Shown: piece by piece, positions 12,701 to 26,200 of the stretch | Position numbering within the stretch: position 1 is the first letter of the stretch | Layout of the letters: each line of letters starts with the position of its first letter | Assembly: GCA_015698045.1 (NCBI GenBank) | Contig: BLAL01000295.1 | Span: 434,001 to 498,000, forward strand | Source of the DNA: Rhizophagus clarus | Taxonomy: Eukaryota > Glomeromycota > Glomeromycetes > Glomerales > Glomeraceae | DNA: 64,000 nt | Direction: 5' to 3' | Notes under the pieces: model-generated | The model's input: only the letters and a program-made list of their open reading frames with translations | Database searches by the model: none | What the model was told of the DNA's origin: nothing | Translations under genes and position numbers: made by a program

Positions 12701-13070
12701 TTTAACTTGTCAAAAAGGGTTTATAATGTCATTTTTAATTTTTACTATATGTAACATATTATAGGAATGCAGGTAAACCTTTTACTATGATCACGTAGTA
12801 GTGACTTTTCTTTATGGAGGGAGTAGTTAGTTTCTTTCTACATCACCGAGACAATTGTTAAAAACTTTCATGTGATTTGGGTTAAAATTGAATTTTATGA
12901 TTTTATGATCTCGTAACCAATATTTTACGCATTTAATTAATTTTTTTTTGGATGTGAAGATTAAATTTCAGGGTTCAAAAGTTTCGTAATTCATTAATTT
13001 TGTTATATCTAATTTTGATAAGTCTTTCTTGCAATATTATACCCGATTCGTTTCAGTTTATGACGGAACA
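12700..13070 (-). repeat. Dispersed repeat family 2, left copy
   Basis: Reverse-complement match to 38840-39110 and 46770-47280, with a partial copy at 47325-47510. Shared pieces are TCACTACCACGTGA (here partly changed), CATAAAATCATAAAATTC and CAATTGTCTCGGTGATGTAG-like text. It has no coding capacity, no clear terminal repeats and unknown class. Confidence 0.55.
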
Positions 13071-13718
13071 GAATTTTTTATATTTAACAATTTATAATAA
13101 AACAAATGAATATTTCAAAGTTGAAATTAATAGTAAATTTCAATGTTCCAGTAATTTATTGGAGTATTGAACACTGTAACTATAATATAAAGTTAAAATT
13201 GAGATTAAAACTTTTCTCGTAGCGTAAATATTTTATTTAAAAGGAATGATGAAGTAACATTTGTCTATTTCAAGTCATTTGCTGAACATTGCTACAGACC
13301 TTCACCTACCTAATAATATGTAAATATATACAAAAGGTTACAATATAGAACATACAGTATATTACGCGGTGTTCGCGAGAAAGTTATATTATAAAGCGAA
13401 GAAAAAATGCTGCGATTAAAGAGTTTGGTTTAATTTTTGTAAAACCTAAAATCGGTTTACCACTTCACATATAGCTTTTTTTCCTTTTGATTAATTTTAT
13501 ATTTGTAGAATGAAAAAAGCAGTTAAATCCCAAATATTATTCCATGTGATCAACCTGGTCATTTTAATTTTATTTATGGTTCACGGTTTTTGACTTTTTA
13601 ATAAATAATAGTATATTTTATTAATTATATATAAATACAAGTAAGGGAATTATATTACAAAAAAAAAATAAATAGAATAAAATAAATGCTTGTATATCGA
13701 TATTACATATAAGCAATC
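13071..13718. repeat. Downstream flank of P450 copy C
   Basis: Non-coding. The part from about 13380 repeats the downstream flank of copy B (8160-8496), including the GCTGCGGTTAAAGATTTTGG-like string and the AT-rich 3' end with AATAAATA signals. Confidence 0.6.
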
Positions 13719-15450
13719 TTAATTTCTCGGTCTAATTTTAACTAGTAGTTGAGTACAAGTAGTTATAATGCCTGATTTAACTTGTATAGGAGCTTCCATA
13801 TCTACCGGGTCAATATCATATTTTCTATATAATAATGCCGTCAAGGCAACCAATTCAATAATTGCTAGTTTTCTTCCTGGACAGATTCTTAATCCTCCAC
13901 CAAACATGATAAAAGAATATTTCTTTGGCTCAAAATTATCAACCATCCATCTATCAGGATTGAATGTTTCGGGATCTTCCCAATAATCCTTATTTTTATG
14001 AATAGTAATAGCATTCATTTGAAACATTGTACCACTTGGCCATTTATACCCTGCTACTTCATCGGGTTCTGTACCATATCTTTGCAACATATTTGCAACT
14101 GGTAAGAGTCGATCAACTTCTTTTATAACTGCATCAATATATTTTAATTGATGGATATCTTTTTCGGTAATTGATCGCGTTTTATCATCTTGGAATACTC
14201 TATCAATTTCTTCTACCACTTTTCTTTTTACATCCGGATAATGTGCAAGATAATAAACAATGAATGAAATCATATTTGCAGTCTATATTTTAAAAATAAA
14301 TAAAAAAAAAATATGTATAAATATATTATTTTTTTTCAAAATTTTAAAAAATTTATTAGTAATCAAAAAAAATATAACTTACTGTATCAGTTCCACCAAT
14401 AAATGCGTCGAACATGATATGACGAATTTCAAGATCAGTCATAGGTCTGTCTATAGATTCACCACCGACGGTTTTAGTATAATTAATATCACGTGGTGTA
14501 TTTGCAGTTATCACCGAGGTCAACATATCATGTGGTAAAGGTTTATCCAATGGTGTATTTTCAATTTCTTCCCTGCGTCTCTTAATAATTGAGTCTACTC
14601 TATCATAAAGATAGTTTACGTTCTGCAGCGCTTTATCTGATCTACCTTTAAAAAATGGAATGTAATGTCGAAGGAAAGGATTTACGAATATAAACATTGA
14701 AACATTATTAAGATGACTACGGAATGCTTGAACAAAATTTTCCGAGTCTTCAACTATTGCTGGTGGGTGTTCGGACTTTTCTTCACCTTGGACGTTAAAA
14801 TATCCTGCCATTGTATAGGATCTTTCACCTGTTGTCAAAGCGATAATCACATCATTTGTGAATCGACTTAACCACGCAGCAAAATCAAGCACATTTTTAT
14901 TCTGCTTTGTAGTTTCTTCTTTAAGATACAATCTATCCCAATAACTTTCCAATTCAAGGAACATTTTATTTGTCATAACAATAGCTTCCTGAGAAAATTT
15001 TGGAGATAAAATTGCTTGCGTAAAAAATTGACGATTGAATCTCCATGATTTTAAATTATGATTTAAAATGAGCCCCTTTCCTAACATTCCAATTTCTTCC
15101 AATCCTTGCATATAAGGAAGTCTTGTCATATAATGACTCTTTGTTGATGGCATCAAAAGTTTATCAATATCTTCTGCTCGATTCAGAACTATACGTCGTG
15201 CCCCCAAATTAACTTCATATAAGTCACCATATTTCTTTTGAAGAGCATCAAAAAATTCTCTGGTATTTGCTTTATACCACATAAATTGAGGCAAATTTCC
15301 AACGAATGGGAATGGGAATGGACCAGGTAAAGGATTTACTCGAGTAAAATATTTATAATAATAATGAGTTACATAGATAATTAATGAGACACTTATAAGT
15401 GAAAGGTAATCACTAACTCCAAGACCGCTAAAAATTTTATGTAAAGTCAT
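13719..15450 (-). CDS. Cytochrome P450, copy C
   Basis: Exon 1 is 14383-15450 and exon 2 is 13719-14282, with a 100-bp intron at the same I-helix position (GGTDT|T); 543 residues. The protein is almost identical to copy B: Gly22 is Ser here (SLISVS) and one Ala is Thr near the C-terminus (IITTCTQ). The ER anchor, proline hinge, KEVDR, FNPDRW and FGGGLRICPGR with Cys490 are all intact. The 5' leader (GCCAACATG, and the doubled TTTCGATTTCGACGAGG) matches copy D in the opposite arm rather than its neighbour B, which marks C and D as mirror partners. The reaction is presumably NADPH-dependent monooxygenation at the ER, with unknown substrate. Confidence 0.97.
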
Positions 15451-17453
15451 GTTGGCTTTTTTTTTATCGGATGTTTTTTTTATTTTTATTATTGTTTTAT
15501 TTCTTATTTGTTATTTTTTAAATTTATTTTTCTTTAATATTTTCGATTTCGACGAGGATTTGAATGATATTTATATTAAATTTTTTTTTATCGGTTAAAA
15601 ATTCGGTTTAAATTTATCCGTTCCGGATGAAAATACGGCTACGGTAAGGAGGACTAAATTTCACCGAAAATCATTGCATAATTTTTGATTAACTGGATGG
15701 CTAAATTTTTTGATAATCTACCCAAATTTATCTAATTCTTAGGTCAAATGTTCAAAAGCAGGTATTTTATGCGTCATCATATTGTGAAGTTGATTATCGG
15801 GAAAAGTAGGTTGAATTTTTATTTACTAGACAATTAAAGTCAATTTCCGAATTATATGTACGGTTTGTCTCTTATACAGTATATAAATAACAGTTATATA
15901 ATATATCGTAGTATATGGATAATGAGTGTGATTTCATGAACAATTAGTATAACTACCATACAAAATTAATAAAATTAATTGGTAATTTAATAATCCATGT
16001 CATATTTCAAATTTTGCCAAACAAAAGTGTATTATAAATAACTTTAAATTTGAAAATTTTACAACACACGGCCCTCTGGCAAATTTTTTAATATCATACT
16101 ACACCTTTTAGGTAATCGATCTCATATAACAAAGTTTCATTCTTGTTACGTAACATATTGTATTTTTAACGTTCGAAATTAATAATTTTTTTTTTTTAAG
16201 ATGATAAAATACAATAATGATGCTTACAATCTGTCTAAAAAAAAAACGAAATTATACACGACGCGAGAATCATATCATTCTATATAATGAATGTTAAAAT
16301 CACATACTATATTAAATTCTCGCAAATATCGTTATGAATGGTGGTCAGGAATGAGGCAAGTCTTTACAAGATTTCTTTAAAGAAAAGATATTGTATGTAT
16401 CCTAGATAAGTTTGTTTTTAAACCAAATTAATTACAGTACTTCGTTCGAGAGATATCGATATATATGACGAATTTTTAATTTAACATTTAAGTCAACAAA
16501 TTTTATTTGAGTACTTGAATATTTTGATTGCGCTTACTTGCGGAAAGCATTACTAGGTGTAACTTGTAAGCGAGTAATTAATTTAATACAACTTAATACG
16601 TGCTTTTAAATATAGTATCTCGTGTTTGTTTAATTACTAAATCTTTCAAAATTTATTTTATTTCCGTCGAGCTTACTGCTCTAATTCTACTTTTAAATAC
16701 AATAGTATTAATTTAGTTTATACTTCAACATTCAACGATCGGTCAACTCCCAAGAAAAAAAATTACTTAATTAGATGAAGCACAAAATCCTTCAGTTGGT
16801 GACATAGTGTTATCTAACGCGAATATATATATATATATTTTTATGAGCATGTTAAAAGCATAATATTCGCACAATATTCTCTATCTCTACTTGCATATAC
16901 AGGCAGTTCTGTTGGTAATTCCTAATATTAGTTTAACAGTCGAAAATAAAAATTACTAAAATTATTATAAATTGTAAAGATCATGAAGGGCTTGTCACTA
17001 TTATTAAAATCATCATTTTTATTTTTAATAATAATAATCATTGTCAAGTGTTAGTGTTTATCCCGCCAAATTAAATTATTGAAATAGACTTAAACAAGTA
17101 CTTAATAATATTTCCACTGATGATTGTTTACGAAATTTCATGTAACCGATTTAGATTATTATTTTATTTGGTGAAGTCTAGCTATCCTATTTTTTGTATA
17201 CGCGTTGTGGCGACCATCGCGGCATCGCGTCCTTTTGGGAAATTATCTTTTTTTTTTTATTTTAATATGTTGTATGGCTTATTACGTTATACAATATAGG
17301 GAAATGATATAAAGGATCAAAAATTTTTTAGCGACGATATTGGATTGGACAATTGGAATTTTTTTTTCCTATTGACCTTTTTAGCTAACAATAAAATCGT
17401 ACATTTCTTACTCTTCATCATTTTACTATTCTCCTTTCACTACCTGCGACTTT

Positions 17454-17484
<31 letters not shown>

Positions 17485-17725
17485 GGTTAACAACGATCCT
17501 TTCCTATCTTTCGTCTAAACCTGAGTTACTTAGCTAGTAAAGCCAAAGTATTTCAGTCTTTGATTTCGTTGATCACGAAGACAAAAAGTTACGGCTGGTA
17601 ATAAAGAACCAGATATAGAGCAACTAATAATTCTAGACGAGAGACTAAAAAGACTAAAGTATGAACATGTTTGTCATTAACGAAAATTCCTATTGGCCTT
17701 TGTTAGAAATAATTTTAAAATTTAA
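15451..17725. repeat. Duplicated upstream flank of P450 copy C
   Basis: Homologous to 10228-11969 (direct) and, inverted, to 34935-36777 and 40395-42543. It contains an (AT)n tract near 16823-16840 and a 26-base poly-T near 17457-17482. No gene seen. Confidence 0.75.
15616..15628 (-). promoter_or_regulatory. CCG-N3-CGG palindrome upstream of P450 copy C
   Basis: Perfect ATCCGGAACGGAT, 166 bp before the ATG, in the same context as copies B, D and E. A regulatory role is inferred from conservation amid indel-rich flanks. Confidence 0.45.
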
Positions 17726-17910
17726 GGTGGGTATTAAAGAGCGCTTATGGTGGTTGGTATAGTAATATGGGTTGGAATACCTTATACGACGGGCTCAGGT
17801 GTATCATATGGAGCACGTCCCGAGAAGTCATTTTTAATTAAACTACCCATAAATACATCAATTTTGTTAGTACAATAACGATTTCCGGTGCTGACTTTGG
17901 TTTTTTAGCG
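17726..17910 (+). repeat. 5S-like short dispersed repeat, copy R3
   Basis: The best-preserved copy: GTGGGTATTAAAGAGCGCTT, GGTTGGTATAGTAATATGGG, TTGGAATACCTTATACGACG, then GGCTCAGGTGTATCATATGG. It shares the CTCAGGTGTAT segment with the mirror copy at 34765-34933. Confidence 0.65.
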
Positions 17911-18597
17911 ATCGTTCCAGAGAAAATAACCGGTATAATCAAGACATCCTATATATCAAGAAATCTTCTTATGCCGGATAATAAAAGAATTGTATATGAG
18001 AAAAATTTTGGCTTGGCATAATTAATCTTAAATCTGGTATAAATTATTCATCTCGGCCAAAATTAGGATTTTTTAATAATATAAAGGGTAATCTTCAATA
18101 ATTTAGCTGTTAAGAAAGAATAAAATTATCTTACTAATTGTATATTACTACTAATTGTAGTGACTATTAAGACAAGATATATAAGTACAGAAATTCTGCG
18201 AATATCGGATATTTAATGTTTGTCATTTTTATACTTTATTTTCATGAAATTTTATTTCCTATGAGTAAAGAATTTTAATACAATATATTCAATAAAAAAA
18301 AGTCAATATACTTTTTTTACATACTTTTTCCAACTTTTATTTGTATTACTTCTCTAGTATCTGACTACTTTTATTTCTGCTTCCTATTACAGAAGATATT
18401 AAATCGAGATTATTGCGCACGGTCAACAGAATGGACAGCAAATGGCTATAGGAAGTTTCTTGTACTGCGAAGAGCTCTATATTTTTATGTGCTATTAATC
18501 ACGTGGAATTAATGTTTTGGAAAGATATTATATTACAAAAGTGTTGCTAAATATATAATTTTTAAGTTCTTTTTTTTTTAAAAAAAAAATCATAAAT
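17911..18597. other. Intergenic between duplicated block and BTB relic
   Basis: No gene seen. The first 150 bp carry a degenerate CCGGTATAAT-type repeat. The stretch before the BTB relic ends in a poly-T/poly-A junction, like the 5' ends of the intact BTB-TLDc genes. Confidence 0.4.
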
Positions 18598-18861
18598 ATG
18601 TCTGCTCAATTTCTCTCAAAGTTAAGCCAAAACTATGTTGAATTATTAGATGATGAATATTATGATACTACAATTGAAGTTGGAGAAGATCCTAATGTAA
18701 AAATCTTTCGTGCGCATAAGAACATTTTATGTTACCGTTCTACATATTTACGACGAACTTTGGCATCTAGCAAAAAGAATAACGATAGTGTTTTGTCTCA
18801 TATTAAGTTATCAAAATATATTGCCAGAAATCTTTTAGATGATTTTAAAGTGTTAATTTAA
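18598..18861 (+). pseudogene. BTB-TLDc relic, exon 1 only
   Basis: Opens exactly like the intact paralogues (MSAQFLSKLSQNYVELL, YYDTTIEVGEDP, KIFRAHKNILCYRS). It keeps most of the BTB half up to LSHIKLS. There the frame shifts by one extra A relative to LPNIS, the text continues as a different reading, and it ends at 18861. In the original frame a stop follows within the EIFQIILK segment. No BACK or TLDc exon follows within the next 2 kb. It is a recent-looking partial duplicate of the genes at 2724-6000 and sits beyond the P450 C flank, as those genes sit beyond the P450 A flank. Confidence 0.85.
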
Positions 18862-21473
18862 TAAATTATAAAAATTATAACCTTTTTATTATTCAATAAT
18901 AGATTAGACTAGGTCTGAAGAAATCTCTAGGGAATTTGACAACCTGTAGAAATATTTTCGACAGAACTGGTAATAGTGTAATATATGACCGAACTTTTTA
19001 TCGGTTCTACAAGTGGCTTTGTTTTGAAGTCGTAATGTGACACCTGAAATTGAACATTTGAGACTAAAGTATTGATAAATAATATATAGTATACGTAAAT
19101 TCACTTGTTATTACATGTATGTTATTAGCTTACCTGAAGACGAGTAATACCTGTGGATCATATTTTCAAACGATATTTTTCATATTCTTAAAGGATTCAT
19201 TCGCATATGCCCTGTCTTTCAATAAATAAACAACTCTTACATAAAGCTTGATGCTCTTCGAATAGGGCGTTTTAATAGTTCTGAAACATAGGCAATATCG
19301 CGAATTTCGGCTCAACCGTTGAACTCAAATCAGGAAGTTTTTGGTTATTTTCTCAGCAGTTAATTCAGGCTGAATATCCCGTTATTTCATCGAATGCGAT
19401 TCCAGGGCTTCTAACTAAATTTGATAGAAATAGAGTTTCACTCGCTTGAGACATATTATAATAACTGTAAAAAATGCATCCGTTCCTTGCTACGACGAAG
19501 CTAATAATATTTCAATTAAATGCTTGATAGATATGATAAGAATAAAATTTCATACCAGATATAAGAAGATATTACCATAATCATTGTCTTGTCTTTCCAC
19601 TCTCGAGTTGCTTAAATGCCGAATTCTTATTCACAATAAAAAAAATGTAATCTGAGCATTAACTTACAAAAATTTATGTCCGACCAATCGCATAATAACC
19701 TTTTAAGTATGTAAACTAAACCATATTTTCTAAGGTTTTTTTTGTTTCCTACGACAAAAAAAAAACACGCCAAACCAATGGCCTCGGATTCGACCATGAT
19801 TATAAATTCGAATAAAGAAAACACTAAGAATATATATATGTATATATACTCTCATCACTATTTGTTTCTTTGTCTAGCACACGCTAAAACTCTTTTGTAA
19901 TATCTCTTACGATATGAAAAATTATGTAAAATATGATTGAAACGTACTCTTTACGCACCGATCTTAATCTACAATAGTTATAAAATGTAATGTTTTATTC
20001 TGAATAAACATACATCGCCATATAATGTTCAATATATTCATCTATCTATCTTCTTCATGAATTTTCGCGAAAATATTGGTTCGAATAACGAAATTATATA
20101 TTCCATTATACGTCTCTTTTGTTATACATTTCTTAGCGAACTTTACGAGTCTTTTTGCTGGTTTACTAACCATCCTCCACCTTCAAAAGAACTTTCTGGC
20201 TCATATCAAGGAAGTCATGACCGGTAAATCTCTTATTAATAATTACATTAATTATATTAAAACTAGAAACACGTTGTTCAGGTTCATTCAATATGGACTT
20301 ATTGTAGTGGTAGTATAATTGTACAAATGTGAAACACAGATTCCAATTGTAACTCTATAAACGTGGGCTTAACCGGGAATTTGATAGGAATAATGCCAAT
20401 AATTTCTGCGCCAAAATGTCATTACTAAATTTGTAATAAATTTAAAAGTTTAAAACTCCGTTTTTTTTTCTTAAAAAAGGATAAATAAAAAAAATTTAAA
20501 TAATACCTTCCTTATTTTGTAGCATAAAAAAAAAAAATAATAATAATTACGGCGTGCATCGATTTTAATATACAAAGAAATCCTTGTTTTTAATACATCA
20601 AAGTAGTGTAACTTAAGGATCAATTAAATTTATGAACTGACAAAAAAGCTATCATAAAGAAAGGATTTTAGTGTTATGAAAATTTGAATGTTCTCCAATT
20701 ACTATAAATTAAAATATTATTTATGCATTACATTTTTATTATACAATGATTTTTCGTTTAACAACACATCAGAATTTGGTTAAGAGAGAAGCCATTAAAT
20801 TTTGATATAATATACTTGGCAGTATAAACTTCTTTATTCTTTGTTTCTATTTTAGTAAATCACGAAAATAGATGTGTGAATTATCTCATATAGTAGCAAT
20901 TCAATAACTATACGCCAAGACCGCAAATTCTTGTAGAACAATTGGAATGTTCGGAAGGTAGTACAAATGACTAATGTTTTGATGTGTGGAAAGCTTGTTC
21001 CGTATGTATCCGAATTTCCGAATGCGCCCGATCATACTAGAATGAATGAATGGACTTAAAAAAAAATTTCTAATGATCATAAAATAGAATATTATTTATT
21101 CACTTTAGAAGATAAATTTTTATTAGACAAACTACACAGTAACAAAGTTTCTAATTTATGATCATCATCCTGTCATCCCTAAATTAGATAATAAATCTGT
21201 GATCATTGTATTATGAAATGTAAATTATTATTATCTGAATGGAAAATCATTTTTGAATAATGGATGATCCTATTTTTAGAACGATCGAATTAATCCAATT
21301 TCGTGTACAAAAAAATCTTGGGATTTCTTAGGTTGTTTCAAAATTTTTAGTATATATATATACGAGGGAACCAAGACTTCCAAAAAGTTCAAATCAAACT
21401 GAAAAAAAAAGAACTTGAGAAAAAACAAATATTTTTTTTTTTTTTTTTATCATTTCACACTTTTTTTTTAACA
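18862..21473. other. Intergenic region upstream of P450 F
   Basis: About 2.6 kb. Short open frames at 18904-19104 and 20076-20318 have no recognisable domain. Segment 19190-19460 has lower AT content and short protein-like frames on the minus strand, but no start-to-stop gene can be built. I see nothing firm. Confidence 0.4.
21350..21362 (+). promoter_or_regulatory. TATA-like box of P450 F
   Basis: GTATATATATATA, about 112-124 bp before the ATG and followed by a pyrimidine/poly-T leader. It is the only TATA-like string in a plausible place; weak evidence in AT-rich DNA. Confidence 0.3.
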
Positions 21474-23201
21474 ATGCTGTCCGCAATTATCTCTTCTCTT
21501 CAAAGTACTGATATATTTTCTATTTTGATAACTTCTATAGTTATCTATGTAGCCCGATTTTATTATAATTATTTTACTCGTCCAAATCCTTTACCTGGTC
21601 CATTTCCACTTCCATTATTCGGTAATGGTCATCAAATAATTGGAACTAACTTCAATGAATGGTTACTATCTATGTATAAAAAATATGGCGATATGTTCGA
21701 AATATATATGTCTGCATCACGTGTAATCGTAGTAACTAGAATAGATTTAATGGAAAGCATGAATGTATCTTCAACAAAAACCAAATATCCTATTAGATTT
21801 TTACCTACGGAAGGTATGTCAGAATATGGATTAGGTGGAGTAGGAGTTGCTAATAATATTGAACCTAAATCCTGGAAATTTAATCGTCAATTTTTCACTC
21901 AAGCTATGATGACACCAAGTTTTAATCATCAAGCTGTTGAATGGACAATCGAATTATGGGAACAAATGGAATCTCATTGGAATGATCTTGGAGAAAACCG
22001 TGAATTAAACCTTAGTAAATGGATGCATAGATTTACAAATGATATGATTTTAAGAATTTCAACTGGAGTAAAAAATGATGCTGTTACTTTATATTATAAT
22101 ACCCTTATTGAAGATAATAATAAACCTTTAAGTGAAAAAGAAAAAGAAAAAATCAATAAATCAGAACAATTTGTTAAATCTATTGAAATCTTTATCAGGG
22201 GATTTATGCCATTCCTAGCTTTTAGTAAATTTATTCGTCAATATGTTCCATTTGTTCGTGGAGAAGTGAATAGATTATTGGAAAATAAAAATTATTTATT
22301 AGATAGATTATATGAAGTTATTAAGCAAAGAAGAATTGAAATTGAAAATACACCATTAGACCAACCTCTTCGTCATGATATGTTGACATCATTTATAACC
22401 GCAAATACACCACGTGATATCAATATTGAAAAGCGTAGTGATACTGATTTGTTGAGACCAATGACCGACAGAGAGATTTGTGGAAATTTACTCGATGCTG
22501 TGGTTGGAGGAACCGATACTGTAAGTAAAAAATATTTTTTCTTTCAAAAAGATATTCAATTTTTCGAAAATTACATTTTTCTAATTTAAAAATCTTTTTT
22601 AAAATTATAGACGGCGAATATGCTCTGCTTTGTCATATATTACCTCGAACATAATCCTGAAGTGAAACAAAAATTACGACAAGAATTGGATTCGGTTCTC
22701 GGAAAAGACTTAACTAAACCTATGACATTTAGGAATGTTGAAGAATTAAAATATTGTGATGCAGTTATCAAAGAAGTATTTCGTCATATGCCTGTAATTT
22801 TTGCTATAGGTCGTTTTAGTGTTGAAGATGATAAGGTTGGAGGATATAATTGGCCAAAAGGAACTCAATTTCAAATGCTTACATCCGCATTAATGATGCG
22901 TGATGATTATTGGACAAATCCTGAAAAATTCGATCCTGATAGATTTTATAAAGTTGAGGAAAACGATAAATATTTACTTGAAAAACGACATGCTAAAGAT
23001 GCTCTTATTATGTGGGGAGGTGGAATTAGAATGTGTCCGGGAAGAAAATTGGCAATGACAGAATTAAAATGTTTAATACCTATGATTTATAGGAAATATG
23101 ATATTGAATTGACAGATATGAACGCACCTCTTAAATTTAGATGTGATCTTCTAACGTCTTGTGAAGAACTATTAGTTAAGGTTAAACCAAGAAAATTTTA
23201 A
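21474..23201 (+). CDS. Cytochrome P450, divergent paralogue F
   Basis: Exons 21474-22520 and 22611-23201, with a 90-bp intron at the same I-helix position as the other copies (GGTDT|TANML); 545 residues. Anchor at about 14-33, hinge NPLPGPFPLPLFGN, K-helix KEVFR (Glu404, Arg407), FDPDRF, and haem loop WGGGIRMCPGR with Cys491 as ligand. The first residue of the haem signature FxxGxRxCxG is Trp484, not Phe; this position packs against the haem and tunes it. A 12-residue acidic/basic insertion (KVEENDKYLLEKRH) precedes the haem loop. It shares gene structure and family with copies A-E but is clearly an older paralogue, with different leader and no duplicated flanks. Confidence 0.96.
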
Positions 23202-26200
23202 ACAATGTAAAATTTTACTTATTAGAAATTTATTAGATATAGAGAATTATTTAATTCAACGCATGAATCAATATTTTTTTTTTTTTTCTTTCTTTCTTTC
23301 TTTTAATTCAATGTAAACTTATTATTGTAAATTGACATTTTAATTTTCTAGCATTTCATAATAAACTTTCAATTAATCTGATTTGAATCATTTGACAAAC
23401 ATGGTCCGAGTTTATTTCACGAAGAACAGTTGATTTTCGCGGCGCAATCGTGAAAATGATATATTAAAGGTTCCGACCATACCTTATTTAACTAATAATG
23501 ATAGCGTTCTTTCTATCTTTTTAAAATAATCATTCATTAAGAACTGTAGTAAATAACTATTTGTGCAGTTATTTCTAATTACAATTACAAAATACTCTTG
23601 AACCAAATGACCTCATTGAAGCATTTTAGTTACAAGTAGTGAATGCAGAACCTATCTTATTGTCTATAAGTACTATTTAAGGATTACAAAACCTTCTTTA
23701 TCTTATGACTTTTAACCATGTTTGTCGTTTAGTGTGTACTTATTAGAGAGGAGATTGTCATCAAATTGCAAGAACATTCATTACCAACACCTGCCTAACT
23801 TATTATACATATGATCCATGCAGATATGGAAAGAACTGTAAAGACCCTGGACGTGGAATATCAAACATAGGATCGAAACTAATTTAATTGGCCAACTTGT
23901 GCTATGGACACACATTATTCCAACGTGGAGCTATCTTTATCTGATGACTCCATGTTCTATATGAGGGTGAAAACAAACTGATGTCTGTATGACACAAATA
24001 TGGAATTAATGTCTTGGATATAGTGAAATTGATTGTAACATTAGACGAATTTTTAACGTAATCTGATTATCAGAATGGCCTAAATTTGGCAGATCATATT
24101 GAGTAAATAAAATCGATCACGTTGATCAAGGAAATCTGGACTTGGCACATAATCATCACTGTTATCTATAAAAAATCTTTAATGATATTTCAATATATTT
24201 GCTACACGTATTACATTTAAAATTATTTACCGAGGGTTACACATCACATTTTCATCATATTAAAACGGAATAGGATATTAGTTGAAGGAAATTTCCTGAG
24301 ATTAGTTGCAATAAGGAGATTTTGCTAAAATAATAAATACAGATTTTCGTTATAATAAATCATACGATACTTCTAAAGTTAGAAATTTGATTTGCGTATT
24401 TTGCAGATTTTTTTTTTTAATATCAATACGTGTCGCTCATATAAAAACCCATTCGTAAAATCTTCGATCGTCACTTCTACCCCATATATTTCTGAGCCTG
24501 ATTATCAAAGATCGCTCATATAATTTCTGGATAGGCAGTAAATTAATCGTGAAAATTAAGAATAAAACATGTGGGGCAAAAAATACATCATCAATAAGGA
24601 GAAAGATCAATATATCGATCGAGATGATCGTACTTTATATAGTATCTTGTAAGTTGATACGCGGTTTTCATTCTATGAATTTCTCATTTAATCATTTTGA
24701 AAATCACGAAGATATGAAATCAGCCCTAGGAAATTATTTTTTTTTTTTAAAAGAAAAAGAGACAGTTAAGGTTAAGATGTGAAAATATAGGGATTGTTTC
24801 AGATTAGTATTTTAACTCAGGTAAATGGAAAAAATAGATTGTTTAATTTGTTTATTTTAAAATATTCTAACTAATTTTATTTTTTTTATTATTATTTCAA
24901 ACCATTTGTTTTTCAACATGCAATCAATACGGTAACCATTTTAAAATATTAGAATGTGATTATTATGCCATTTATACGTTTGATGATACTTCATTGGTGC
25001 AAACTTCACACTCGGAGAAAAATTAATAATTCTATGTTCGATCTAATGTACATACTGTATAATGGCACAATTATCAGACAAAAAAAAAAAAAAAAATATG
25101 ATAATTGCTATTTTACTAATATATTTATATTAGAACAATATATATATATATAATAAAGTTGTAATTTAATAATTTTTAATCAAAAATACGGTAATTGTTA
25201 TATTTCACACAATTATTGATTATATTAATATATAGAAGTAATTTACATTTCTTTATGGACAATCACAAGAAATGATTTGTTTACTAATAATAACAATAAG
25301 AAAAAAATTCATGAATTTAACCCCGTAAAATTATATACCGTATATAGAAGACGTGAGCAAATGGCACAAACAAATGACGAAATTAGACCACTGGGGTTAA
25401 CTTTGATCTTCACTCACACTACCATTTTATATGTTCGCCCCCATTAATATTTTTATCAATATATACAAATATGGTCAAATTCAAAAGTTTTACCGCGAGT
25501 ACATAATACATATAGAATGAATATAACCGTTTTGTAAATTCATTGTTGCAACGATTTAATTGGCAGACGAATGCTATCAAAATTATCATGTCATGTGTGA
25601 ATTATACTGTTATAAGTTATAGCCAGTAAGTAAAAATTTATTTTATGAAATATTTATATTGTCGAATTTATGCGCTTCATCCGTTTTTCTCTTGTATAAA
25701 CCGTAAATTATTTATGTTATAGTATTTTAACTCTATTGTTGAACTTTGTTTATTATCTTTAAAATTTTTTTCATTTGACAAAATTACTTTTCGTCAATGA
25801 TTGTTTCGGTAGTTACCGATTAAAAAAAAAAAAGAAAATGATTCGGACAAAAAGCCATTACTTAATTAAGTCGTAATTTACGGTACAATTGAATGATTAT
25901 TTCTTATGTTGGTCTAGACTCAAATTAATTATTTTTAACTAGAACAAATTAGCGTTAATATTTTTCAACTTCATTAAATAAGCTGTATTATATAATCTCT
26001 TTAAGTTATTGTTGTGAACACTTTGAGAACAGTTAGTTGTACCTCAATAAACAAAATTCACATGAACTGTTCCGCGAAAAAAAGAGGTGAAAAAGGTTTC
26101 AGCTGATGATTAAAAGTCCTTTATTATTATTATTATAAGGTTCTGAAATCATTATCATAATCACAATAAAATACGTTTGTCAATACATTTACAAAAAAAG

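Noticed and set aside
20076-20318. 80-codon frame MVRITKLYIPLYVSF
   Set aside because: Hydrophobic by composition, no known domain, no gene context.
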